Shown: positions 1 to 6,490 of the stretch, piece by piece
How the letters are laid out: each line of letters starts with the position of its first letter
Numbering within the stretch: the stretch's first letter is position 1
From: CAYLZN01 sp964387935
GTDB taxonomy: Bacteria > Acidobacteriota > Vicinamibacteria > Vicinamibacterales > JAFNAJ01
Direction of reading: 5' to 3'
Assembly (NCBI GenBank): GCA_964387935.1
Contig: CAYLZN010000156.1
Coordinates: 1 to 12,293, forward strand
Length of the DNA: 12,293 bases
Program-made: the position numbers and the translations under genes
Notes under the pieces: generated by a model
What the model was told of the DNA's origin: nothing
Seen by the model: the letters and a program-made list of their open reading frames with translations, nothing else
The model's database searches: none

Positions 1-1
1 C

Positions 2-628
2 GGGGTCGCCCTGGCGCCTTCGCAACGCGTGCCCACGCTCCAGGAGTCCGCCGCCGCGCGCGTGAACGACCGGGCGTTCCAGGATCGCGAGATCGTCTAC
101 TTCCTGCAGCCGCCCGACACCCACAGCTTCGACCTGTTCCACGACTACACGGAGTCCCGCGAGGGCATGGACAGGTATCTCAACGTCGTTCGCGCGGGCA
201 GCACCGTGTCGAAGCCGTCAGCCATCTCGCTGGACACCGGGGAGCGCCTGACCGTGGAGACCTTGAAAGGGGACGCCATTACCAAGGCCGACCTCGACGT
301 CGGAGAGCCCGTCTCGGCCGGCACCGAGGTGGTCGTCATCCGCTATCCCGCGGTGAAGAAGGGGCAGTCGGTCCGGCTCCGGATCAGCGAAACCTACACC
401 GATCCCGGTCGCTACGGGCTGGTCGGCCCCACGCTCGTCTGGCGTCGCGCCTTCGGCCGGCCCCGTAACGCGATCGTGCTGCCGGCCGGCTGGATGGTGA
501 CCGCGTGCTCGGTCCCGGCGAAGGTCGGCCTCACCGACGATGGCCGCGTGCGGCTCGATCTCGACAACCCGCGCGGCGACGAGATCGACGTGCTGGTGCG
601 GGCGAAACGCGCGACGGGTCGCTCGTAG
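2..628 (+). CDS. Exported protein of unknown function, 5' end outside the window
   Basis: The reading frame is open from base 2 to a TAG at 626-628, so this is the C-terminal 208 codons of a longer gene. A GTG at 29 could act as a start, but the frame continues upstream of it. The first residues (GVALAPSQR) look like the end of a signal peptide or of a membrane segment, which suggests that little coding sequence is missing and that the product is exported. The rest has no cysteine cluster or transmembrane segment. It alternates short hydrophobic and polar runs, as in a beta-sandwich (for example RLTVETLKG and VRLRISETYTDPGRYG), and ends in a basic tail. I do not recognise the family and assign no function. 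The gene converges on the minus-strand RHH fusion gene, with 30 bp between their stop codons. Confidence 0.7.
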   Translation, partial: GVALAPSQRVPTLQESAAARVNDRAFQDREIVYFLQPPDTHSFDLFHDYTESREGMDRYLNVVRAGSTVSKPSAISLDTGERLTVETLKGDAITKADLDVGEPVSAGTEVVVIRYPAVKKGQSVRLRISETYTDPGRYGLVGPTLVWRRAFGRPRNAIVLPAGWMVTACSVPAKVGLTDDGRVRLDLDNPRGDEIDVLVRAKRATGRS

Positions 629-645
629 TAGCCAGTAGCCAGTAG
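628..645. repeat. Short tandem repeat, GTAGCCA units
   Basis: Two full copies of the heptamer GTAGCCA and a partial third (GTAG) lie directly after the stop codon of the first gene, in the 30-bp gap between two convergent genes. They put additional TAG triplets after the stop. No hairpin or T-run is present, so this is not an obvious terminator. It may be replication slippage, or a piece of a dispersed intergenic repeat family. Confidence 0.6.
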
Positions 646-658
646 GTCACCCACGTGG

Positions 659-1321
659 TCAAGGCGCCGGGCGCACGCGGGACGGGTCCGCCGGCCGCAG
701 CGCCGGGCAGGCGTCGGGCTCGACGGTGTACATCACGTGGCCGATACGCCACGTCCCCTGCTCGCGGACCAGCTCGAACACGTCGACGCCGCAGTGGCTG
801 GTCCGGCCGTCGCGCCAGAACTCGTAGGGCGTCCAGACGACCGCGATGCCGCCGCGCACGTGCACGACGGGATCCCAGTACCGCTCCCGGACCGGGCCCG
901 TCCCCGCCCCGGCGCTGCCCGCCTCGGCCGGCTTGAAGTCGCGCCGGACGATCATCGTCCCGCCGGCCTCCGCCGGACGCTCCACGGTGGTGGTCGTGCC
1001 CGCCCGACGGGTCGACGCCATCAATGCCTCGTCACCCTTGGTCACGGCGTGCATGAAGTTGTCGATGACGGCGAGGATGGCCGCTTCTTCGCTTTGCGCG
1101 GGCGTCTGCGTCGCCGCAGGACGTGGAAGCATCACGACGAGGGCGAGGGCGACGAGCAGCCCAAGGGCCACGAACGGCAGGGCCTGCCCCTCGCCTGACC
1201 CGCCGAGGAAAGACTCCACGGCGCGTCGGACGACATCCGAGACCGACGTTTCCCGACGCCGCGCCTCACGCACGAGCAGGATGGCCAGGTCGTCTGGCAG
1301 GGTGACCGTGGTGCGAGTCAT
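659..1321 (-). CDS. Ribbon-helix-helix domain fused to a hydrophobic segment and an NTF2-like domain
   Basis: The product has 220 residues with three parts. Residues 1-40 (MTRTTVTLPDDLAILLVREA, then TSVSDVVRRAVESFL) are a typical ribbon-helix-helix DNA-binding domain of the CopG/antitoxin kind: one beta-strand and two helices. The next stretch, GEGQALPFVALG, resembles the tail of many such antitoxins. Residues 48-64 are strongly hydrophobic and are followed by PRPAATQTPAQ, like a signal peptide or membrane anchor. Residues 77-205 look like an NTF2/SnoaL-type domain (AAILAVIDNFMHAVTKGD at the start, W-R-I-G-H-V near the end). If the segment spans the membrane, the DNA-binding domain would be cytoplasmic and the NTF2-like domain outside. 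A fusion of an antitoxin-like gene to an exported-protein gene is equally possible. No toxin gene adjoins it. The ATG at 1321 lies within a tandem repeat that could be its own operator. The domain calls are from residue patterns only. Confidence 0.75.
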   Translation of the reverse strand: MTRTTVTLPDDLAILLVREARRRETSVSDVVRRAVESFLGGSGEGQALPFVALGLLVALALVVMLPRPAATQTPAQSEEAAILAVIDNFMHAVTKGDEALMASTRRAGTTTTVERPAEAGGTMIVRRDFKPAEAGSAGAGTGPVRERYWDPVVHVRGGIAVVWTPYEFWRDGRTSHCGVDVFELVREQGTWRIGHVMYTVEPDACPALRPADPSRVRPAP

Positions 1322-1340
1322 ACTTGCGTACTAGCATACT
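1317..1340 (-). promoter_or_regulatory. Candidate RHH operator: three AGTAYG repeats at 8-bp spacing over the start codon
   Basis: Read on the minus strand, three consecutive 8-mers run into the gene: AGTATGCT (1340-1333), AGTACGCA (1332-1325) and AGTATGAC (1324-1317). The third contains the ATG start codon. Ribbon-helix-helix regulators such as MetJ bind tandem 8-bp boxes, so this is a natural autoregulatory site for the RHH domain encoded immediately downstream. No Shine-Dalgarno sequence precedes the ATG, so the message may be leaderless or nearly so. That the repeat exists is seen directly; its role is inferred. Confidence 0.5.
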
Positions 1341-1382
1341 CAGCTTGGTCCACCACCGGTGGCGGTCCGCCGTTCGCCGCAG

Positions 1383-1411
1383 CACACTGACATTCTCACC
1401 CGGTCAGTGTG
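1383..1411. repeat. Perfect 9-bp inverted repeat, 11-bp spacer
   Basis: CACACTGAC (1383-1391) and GTCAGTGTG (1403-1411) are exact reverse complements around 11 bases. No T-run follows, so a terminator is unlikely. The repeat ends 5 bp before the TAA that marks the broken 5' edge of the cysteine-synthase remnant. It could be a repressor operator, or one end of an element involved in that truncation. The rest of the 1322-1418 gap holds only the RHH operator and a 10-bp palindrome (CCACCGGTGG, 1353-1362). Confidence 0.5.
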
Positions 1412-1418
1412 ATGGTAA

Positions 1419-1943
1419 CCTGACGTTCTGGCACGGCCAGTCGATCAGTTCAACAATCCAGATGCCGCATCCGGCTACGTGCCCCTGGCGAAAGAGGCTG
1501 CAGACCAGTGCGGCCTGCCGATCGACGCATTCGTGCAGAGCGTGGGGACCGCGCAGTGCATCTCAGGAGTGGCCGCGGAACTGCGGAAGACCAGTCCGGG
1601 CGTCCTCGTCGTCGCCGTGGAGCCGTCGGAATCGCCGGTGCTCAGCGGTGGACGGCCAGGCCCTCACAAGATCGAGGGAGTCGGGCCAGGATTCGTGCCG
1701 CCACGCTGGTCGCCGAGTATTGCCAACGAGGTCGTGCACGTGCCAACGGAAGAGGCCAGGGGAATGGCCAGACGGTTGGCCCGGGAGGAGGCGCTCTTCG
1801 CGGGCACGTCGACGGGCGCCAACGTCGCTGCGGCGATCGCAGTCGGAAGACGTCTTGGCAGGGGCAAGACGGTCATGACACTCGCCTGCGACACGCGCCT
1901 CAAGTACCTTTCCACCGACCTCTACGCTGGCACCCGGGGATGA
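1419..1943 (+). pseudogene. 5'-truncated cysteine synthase (CysK/CBS-family) remnant
   Basis: The frame opens after a TAA at 1416-1418 and ends with TGA at 1941-1943. It matches the C-terminal half of PLP-dependent cysteine synthases, with these landmarks in order: DQFNNPDAASGY, DAFVQSVGTAQ, VVAVEPSESPVLSGG, PGPHKIEGVGPGFVP, MARRLAREEALFAG followed by TSTGAN, and LKYLSTDLY. Intact members have about 300-340 residues and carry the PLP-binding lysine in the N-terminal third. Here about 174 codons remain and that lysine is absent, so the product cannot be a working enzyme. Translation could begin at GTG 1479, but the homology extends upstream of it, which argues for decay. No N-terminal half was found in other frames upstream. 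The gene ends 24 bp before the acetyltransferase. Confidence 0.8.
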
Positions 1944-1967
1944 AACCAACATCGGGGACGAGCAGTC

Positions 1968-2414
1968 ATGCAGTCCGCAATCGAGGTACGACGTCTCGGG
2001 AGTGACGACCTCCTGCTCGCGCAGCGAACGCTCCGGCTCATGGCGGAGGTGTTCGACGAGGGTACCGAGCTGTCGGTGGACTACGTCTCGTCGCTGCTCG
2101 CCCGGGCGGACTTCTGGTTGATCGCGGCACTTCGGGAGGGACTGCCCCTTGGCGGAGTGACCGCTCACGCGCTCCCCATGACGCGCAACGAATCGACGGA
2201 ACTGTTCATCTACGATCTGGCGGTGCATCCTGCCCACCAGCGCAAGGGTGTGGGACGAGCCCTCGTAGAGACCCTCCGGGCCGAGGCGGCCACGGCCGGC
2301 ATCGTCGTGACGTTCGTGCCCGCCGACAACGAGGACGAGCACGCGCTCGAGTTCTATCGGGCCCTCGGGGGCGTCGCCGCCCCGGTGACGATCTTCACGT
2401 TCGAATCGGCCTGA
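1968..2414 (+). CDS. GNAT acetyltransferase, AAC(3)-I-like
   Basis: The product has 148 residues and a single GNAT fold. Acetyl-CoA motif A lies at about 84-105, with the pyrophosphate loop QRKGVG at 91-96. The whole chain follows the aminoglycoside 3-N-acetyltransferase AAC(3)-I pattern: RRLGSDD near the start, LLARADFWLIAAL, then FIYDLAVHPAHQRKGVGRAL, then a VPADNEDEHALEFYRALGG segment. AAC(3)-I enzymes are about 150-180 residues long and acetylate gentamicin-like drugs. Environmental homologues of this family often have unknown substrates, so resistance is not established. The start at ATG 1968 is supported by the homology beginning at residues 5-10 and by a weak GGGGA about a dozen bases upstream. 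It converges on argF. Together with the truncated neighbour it suggests an acquired or remodelled segment. Confidence 0.8.
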   Translation: MQSAIEVRRLGSDDLLLAQRTLRLMAEVFDEGTELSVDYVSSLLARADFWLIAALREGLPLGGVTAHALPMTRNESTELFIYDLAVHPAHQRKGVGRALVETLRAEAATAGIVVTFVPADNEDEHALEFYRALGGVAAPVTIFTFESA

Positions 2415-2444
2415 GGTGAAGCCGGCCTTGGTGCGGCGCCACGA

Positions 2445-3407
2445 TCAGCACGCCGCCGATTCGGGCGCCAGCAGCATCAGCAACAGCGCCTTCTGCGTGT
2501 GCAGGCGATTCTCCGCCTCGTCGAACACGACCGACACGGGGCTGTCGATCACCTCATCGGTGACCTCGTCGCCGCGATGCGCCGGGAGGCAGTGCATGAA
2601 CAGCGCGCCGGGCTTCGCAGCAGCCATCAGCGACGCGTTGACCTGGTAGGGGCGGAAGACGTCGGCGCGGGACGAAGCTTCGCCCTCCTGGCCCATCGAC
2701 GCCCAGACGTCGGTGTAGACCGCGTCCGCCGCGGCGACCGCCTCGCGCGGATCCCTGAACACCCGCACCCGCGCCCCGTGCCGGCTCACCGCCCCGCACT
2801 GCGAGACGACGTGCGCCGGCAGATCGAATCCCTCGGGCGACGCGACGTGCACGTGAACCCCGAGCATGGCGCCCGCGTGTGCGAGTGACGTGGCGACGTT
2901 GTTGCCGTCACCGATGAAGGCGAGCGTCCTGCCCGGGAGCGCGCCGAGGCGCTCCTGCAGCGTCAGGTAGTCGGCCAGGGCCTGGCAGGGGTGCTCTTCG
3001 TCGGTGAGCGCGTTGATGACGTGCAGGCGCGGCGCCGCGGAGGCCACCTTCTCCACACGTGCCTGCCCGAAGGTCCGGATCACCGCGCAGACCACCCAGC
3101 GCTCCAGGTTCCGCGCCACGTCCGCCGGGGCCTCCCGTCCGCCGAACACCGCGTTGGGAGCCGGGATGATCACCTCGCCGCCGATCTCGCGAATCGCCAC
3201 CTCGAAGGTGGCCATGGTCCGCAGCGACGGCTTGTCGAAGAGCAGCGCCACGTGCCGTCCCTCGAGGGCACCGGCGCTGGGGGCCGTGCGCCTCAGGGAG
3301 CGGTCCCGCTTCACGAGCGCCGAGAGGCGCAGGCAGTGGGCGAGAGCCTCCGGGGAGAAGTTCAGCACGGACAGGAAGTCCTTGGGGATCGACGGGATCG
3401 GCATCAT
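2445..3407 (-). CDS. argF: Ornithine carbamoyltransferase
   Basis: The enzyme transfers the carbamoyl group of carbamoyl phosphate to ornithine to make citrulline, step six of arginine synthesis. The 320-residue length is normal. Visible motifs are the carbamoyl-phosphate loop at 61-65, the catalytic-site arginine in IRTFG (R111), the HPCQ motif (139-142), DGNNV (167-171), the ornithine loop DVWASMG (233-239), and MHCLPAHRG (271-279). The intact DxxxSMG loop favours ornithine over acetyl- or succinyl-ornithine. The carbamoyl-phosphate loop reads SLRTM where most family members have STRTR; the central R63 and T64 are kept. Two adjacent ATGs at 3407 and 3404 are both possible starts and neither has a clear Shine-Dalgarno sequence. 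It is the last gene of the minus-strand operon, 30 bp after argJ, and faces the acetyltransferase gene across 30 bp without an obvious terminator. Confidence 0.95.
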   Translation of the reverse strand: MMPIPSIPKDFLSVLNFSPEALAHCLRLSALVKRDRSLRRTAPSAGALEGRHVALLFDKPSLRTMATFEVAIREIGGEVIIPAPNAVFGGREAPADVARNLERWVVCAVIRTFGQARVEKVASAAPRLHVINALTDEEHPCQALADYLTLQERLGALPGRTLAFIGDGNNVATSLAHAGAMLGVHVHVASPEGFDLPAHVVSQCGAVSRHGARVRVFRDPREAVAAADAVYTDVWASMGQEGEASSRADVFRPYQVNASLMAAAKPGALFMHCLPAHRGDEVTDEVIDSPVSVVFDEAENRLHTQKALLLMLLAPESAAC

Positions 3408-3437
3408 GGTCGTGGGCTCGCGGCGGGGGCGGTGGCT

Positions 3438-4661
3438 CTACGTCCGGTATTCCGCGTTGATTTTGACGTACTCGGCGGACAGATCGCAGGTCCACATGGT
3501 CGCCACGTGGGGGCCGCCGGTCCCGAGATCCACCGTGAGCATGATGTCCGAGCCCTGCAGGTGTTCGGCCGCCTTCGGGGCGCGTTCGTCGAACGGCCGG
3601 CCTCCGGCAAACAGGACGACCTCACCGATCTGGACCCGCGCGCGAGCCAGGTCGAAGGCGACGCCGGCGCGCCCGGCCACGGCCACGAGACGGCCCCAGT
3701 TCGGATCCCCGCCGTGCACGGCGGTCTTGACCAGGAGCGAATTGGCGATCGCACGCGTCGCGCGCCTCGCGTCGTCATAGCTCGCCGCGCCGGTGGCGCG
3801 CACGGTGACGAGCTTGGTGGCGCCCTCGCCGCCGCGAACGATCGCGAGGGCGAGCGGCAGGCAGACCGCGTGCAGGGCTTCGACGAAGTGCGGGTAGAAC
3901 TCGTCGTCCACCGTCACACCCGACGCGCCGCTCGCGAGCAGCAGCAGCGCATCGTTGGTCGAGCACTCGCCATCGACGGTGATCGCGTTGAACGTCTCAT
4001 CGGCGACCTCTCTGAGGGCACGGCGCAGCACGGCCGGGGCGACGTCGACATCGGTGGTGATGAAGGCGAGCATGGTGGCCATGTTGGGCTCGATCATTCC
4101 CGCGCCCTTGGCCATGCCCCCGACGTGGAAGGTCCTGCCACCCACCGTGGCCTGCACCGCGTGCTCCTTCGGGGACGGGTCCGTCGTCATGATCGCGCGG
4201 GCCGCGTCGAGGTGGCCCTCGCGCGACAGCGTGGAAGCCGCCGAGATGATGCCCCGGGACACGGTGCTCGGGTCGAGCGACACTCCGATGACGCCCGTCG
4301 AGGCCACCAGGATCTCTTCGGCCTCGCACGCGAGCGCGCGGGCCGCTTCGGCCGCCATGAGACGGGCCGTCTCGATGCCCTGGGCGCCGGTGCACGCGTT
4401 CGCGCAGCCGCTGTTGACGACGATTGCGCGCGCGCGGCCTCCGGACGCGTGCAGGTGTTCCAGCGACACGACCACCGGGGCAGCCACGGCGCGGTTGGTC
4501 GTGAACACCCCGGCCGCCGCGACCGTGCGGTCGCAGGCAACCAGCGCCACGTCCGGCGCGCCGCTCTTCTTGATGCCCGCCGCCACGCCGGCCGCCGTGA
4601 AGCCTGCCGGGGCACACACGCCGCCGTCGATGGGCTCGAGCACCTGGGCGTCGGCGCTCAT
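3438..4661 (-). CDS. argJ: Bifunctional glutamate N-acetyltransferase / ornithine acetyltransferase
   Basis: ArgJ moves the acetyl group from N-acetylornithine to glutamate, releasing ornithine and recycling the acetyl group; some members also use acetyl-CoA. The 407-residue chain is typical. Landmarks are VFTTNRAVAAPVV (52-64), VVNSGCANACTG (81-92), the oxyanion region STGVIG (121-126), IMTTD (157-161), and the self-cleavage site in GMIEPNMATML, where cleavage is expected before T196 to give two subunits. Further on are STNDALLLLASG, VKTAVHGGDPNWGRL and the C-terminal NAEYRT. The ATG overlaps the stop of the upstream argA-type gene (ATGA, 4661-4658), so translation is probably coupled. Presence of ArgJ explains the absence of argE and makes the acetyl cycle possible. 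Confidence 0.96.
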   Translation of the reverse strand: MSADAQVLEPIDGGVCAPAGFTAAGVAAGIKKSGAPDVALVACDRTVAAAGVFTTNRAVAAPVVVSLEHLHASGGRARAIVVNSGCANACTGAQGIETARLMAAEAARALACEAEEILVASTGVIGVSLDPSTVSRGIISAASTLSREGHLDAARAIMTTDPSPKEHAVQATVGGRTFHVGGMAKGAGMIEPNMATMLAFITTDVDVAPAVLRRALREVADETFNAITVDGECSTNDALLLLASGASGVTVDDEFYPHFVEALHAVCLPLALAIVRGGEGATKLVTVRATGAASYDDARRATRAIANSLLVKTAVHGGDPNWGRLVAVAGRAGVAFDLARARVQIGEVVLFAGGRPFDERAPKAAEHLQGSDIMLTVDLGTGGPHVATMWTCDLSAEYVKINAEYRT

Positions 4662-5263
4662 GCGATCACCCGGAGCCGGGAGGGCGGCAGGGCGATCTGG
4701 CGTCCGCCGGCTGACGTGGCCGTGGCCGTCAGCGGCTCACGCTGGCGGCCCAGCGCCGGGAGCAGGCCGGCCGCGGTCAGCGGCAGCGCGAGTGCGAACT
4801 GGCCGCAGGCGCGGAACTTCGCACAGCCCACGCAGTCGAGCGCCACCTTCTCCGGGAACCACACGTGCGGCGCGATCGAGAAGCCGAGCCGGACGAAGTG
4901 ATGCGGGTCGTGCGTGAACGCGCAGAGGACGGAGAACCCGGCCCGCGTGGCCCGCGTGCTCAGTTCCGCGATCAGGCGGGAGCCGAGACCGTGCCCGCGC
5001 CAGCCATCGACGACCACGAGCGAGCGGACCTCCGCGACGGCGCGGCTGAGCGGCGCAAGTTCGGCGCAGCCGATGACGTCGCCAGTCCCCGGAGCTGAAG
5101 CCCCGGGGCTCCGACGCTCCTCGATCACGACGAACCGGTGGGCGTGCCGCTCGAGGTCCTGTAGGGTACGCGGCAGCAGGTGCCCGGCAGCGAGGTTGTC
5201 GTCGATCAACTGCAGGATCAACGGGGCGTCCGACGGCTGCCCCTCACGGAATCCTGGCGTCAT
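4658..5263 (-). CDS. argA: Short ArgA-type N-acetylglutamate synthase (GNAT family)
   Basis: The 201-residue protein is a GNAT acetyltransferase. Acetyl-CoA motif A is at about 79-101, with the loop RGHGLG at 89-94. It is followed by HHFVRLGFSI and a cysteine-containing segment, PEKVALDCVGCAKFRACGQ (137-155). That last pattern is typical of short, single-domain ArgA-type N-acetylglutamate synthases. In an operon with argJ its likely role is to start and top up the acetyl cycle from acetyl-CoA. The start at ATG 5263 is chosen because it forms an ATGA overlap with the argD stop and the GNAT fold begins at once; a longer frame upstream is a shadow of argD. Residues 52-62 (SPGASAPGTGD) are an extra linker encoded by a hairpin-forming repeat. 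The last 40 residues match nothing I recognise. The gene could also be another GNAT; context supports argA. Confidence 0.82.
   Translation of the reverse strand: MTPGFREGQPSDAPLILQLIDDNLAAGHLLPRTLQDLERHAHRFVVIEERRSPGASAPGTGDVIGCAELAPLSRAVAEVRSLVVVDGWRGHGLGSRLIAELSTRATRAGFSVLCAFTHDPHHFVRLGFSIAPHVWFPEKVALDCVGCAKFRACGQFALALPLTAAGLLPALGRQREPLTATATSAGGRQIALPPSRLRVIA
5087..5108. repeat. Hairpin-forming palindromic repeat inserted in frame within argA
   Basis: CCCCGGAGC (5087-5095), a TGAA loop (5096-5099) and GCCCCGGGG (5100-5108) form a 9-bp stem with one A-C mismatch. Overlapping it is the exact palindrome AGCCCCGGGGCT (5099-5110). Elements of the form GGGCTGAAGCCC are common as dispersed intergenic palindromes in GC-rich bacteria. 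This one lies in the argA coding region and encodes about ten extra residues in the GNAT fold just after the strand FVVIEER. The frame is kept. Confidence 0.6.
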
Positions 5264-6486
5264 GCCTGTCCTCCGAACGCGTCGGCGAGCGCGGCCTCGA
5301 GGGCCATGAGGCCGGCGTCCAACTCGCGTTCGCTGATGATGTACGGCGGGAGCATGCGGATCACGCGCTCGGCCGTGCGGTTGACGATCAGACCTTTCGA
5401 CAGTGCCGCCTGCACGACCGGCGTCGCGTCGCGGTCGAGCACGAGGCCCCACATCAGGCCCTTGCCGCGGACGTCCACGACGGCAGGGACGCGGGCAGCC
5501 AGCGCGCGGAGTCCTGCCTCGAAATGACGGCCGACCCTGGCGACGTGCGCGAGCAGGCCGTGGTGCTCGAGCTGGTCGAGGACGAACAGCGCAGCGCGGC
5601 AGGCCAGCAGGTTGCCGCCGTACGTGGTGCCGTGATCGCCGAACTGGAGGGCGTCGGCGACGCGCTGCGACACGAGGGCCGCGCCCACCGGGAAGCCGGA
5701 GCCGATGGCTTTGCCGATCGACACCAGGTCCGGGCACAGGCCGGCGGCGGGAAACGCGAACGGCTCGCCTGTCCGGCCCGTCCCGCACTGCACCTCATCG
5801 GCGATGTACAGCGTGCCGGTGTCGTGCGTCGCCTGCGCGATGGCGGAGGCCATGGCCGGCGCGAGCGGACGCACACCGCCTTCGCCCTGGATGGGCTCCG
5901 CGATGACGGCGGCCGTCTCGGGGCCCACCGCCGCGAAGAGCGCGGCGGGATCGTCGTGTGGCACGAACGTGATTCCCGGGACGAGTGGCTCGAACGGGCC
6001 CCGATAGTGATCGTCCCAGGTCACCGAGAGCGCACCCATCGTCCGGCCCGCGAACGCGTGGGACAGGGCGACGAAACGGGTGCGTCCGGGCTGTCCCTGG
6101 GACTTCCAGTAGCGCCGCGCGAACTTGAGGCAGGCCTCGACGGCCTCCGTGCCGCTGTTGCAGAAGAACGCGCGTGGCAGCCCCGACAGCGCCGCGAGAC
6201 GTGCGGCCACCGTGCCCTGGAGCGGGTGGAAGAACAGGTTGGACGTGTGCACGAGCTCTCGCGCCTGGGCGGCGAGCGCGTCGGCGAGCCCCGCGTGCGC
6301 GTGGCCGAGCGAGGCGACGCCGATGCCGGAGAGCAGGTCCAGGTACCGTCGGCCGTCCGTGTCGAAGAGGAAGACCCCCTCGCCGCGGACGAACGCGACC
6401 GGGGCTCGCTTGTAGGTCTGAACCACGTGGGCCCGTTCGAGGCCCTGGATCTGTTCGAGCGTGGGGAGGACGGAGGGCAGCGTCAT
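5260..6486 (-). CDS. argD: Acetylornithine aminotransferase
   Basis: This is a PLP-dependent class III aminotransferase that converts N-acetylglutamate semialdehyde and glutamate to N-acetylornithine. The length of 408 residues is usual. Visible features are SGTEAVEACLKFAR (111-124, phosphate binding), HAFAGRT (143-149, ring stacking), EPIQGEGG (197-204), the PLP-ring aspartate D230 in ADEVQCGTGRTG, the Schiff-base lysine K259 in SIGKAIGSGFPVGA, and GTTYGGN (286-292). The C-terminal VIRMLPPYIIS fits the substrate site. The ATG at 6486 is 4 bp after the argB stop, and the stop overlaps the argA start (ATGA). Enzymes of this type often also act on succinyl-diaminopimelate; the gene's position supports arginine synthesis as the main role. 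Confidence 0.95.
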   Translation of the reverse strand: MTLPSVLPTLEQIQGLERAHVVQTYKRAPVAFVRGEGVFLFDTDGRRYLDLLSGIGVASLGHAHAGLADALAAQARELVHTSNLFFHPLQGTVAARLAALSGLPRAFFCNSGTEAVEACLKFARRYWKSQGQPGRTRFVALSHAFAGRTMGALSVTWDDHYRGPFEPLVPGITFVPHDDPAALFAAVGPETAAVIAEPIQGEGGVRPLAPAMASAIAQATHDTGTLYIADEVQCGTGRTGEPFAFPAAGLCPDLVSIGKAIGSGFPVGAALVSQRVADALQFGDHGTTYGGNLLACRAALFVLDQLEHHGLLAHVARVGRHFEAGLRALAARVPAVVDVRGKGLMWGLVLDRDATPVVQAALSKGLIVNRTAERVIRMLPPYIISERELDAGLMALEAALADAFGGQA

Positions 6487-6490
6487 GGCG

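Noticed and set aside
1324..1878. 184-codon plus-strand frame across the RHH upstream region and the cysteine-synthase remnant
   Set aside because: Out of frame with the recognisable cysteine-synthase homology; no domain of its own.
2415..2444. Possible bidirectional terminator between the acetyltransferase gene and argF
   Set aside because: No stable inverted repeat or T-run is seen in the 30-bp gap.
2991..4901. 636-codon plus-strand open frame opposite argF and argJ
   Set aside because: It is antisense to two genes with complete catalytic motifs. Its translation is Arg/Gly/His-rich without a recognisable domain, as expected for a GC-rich shadow frame.
5264..5788. Upstream extension of argA to 376 codons
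   Set aside because: The extra part overlaps argD out of frame and is Arg/Pro-rich. The GNAT fold starts at the ATG at 5263.
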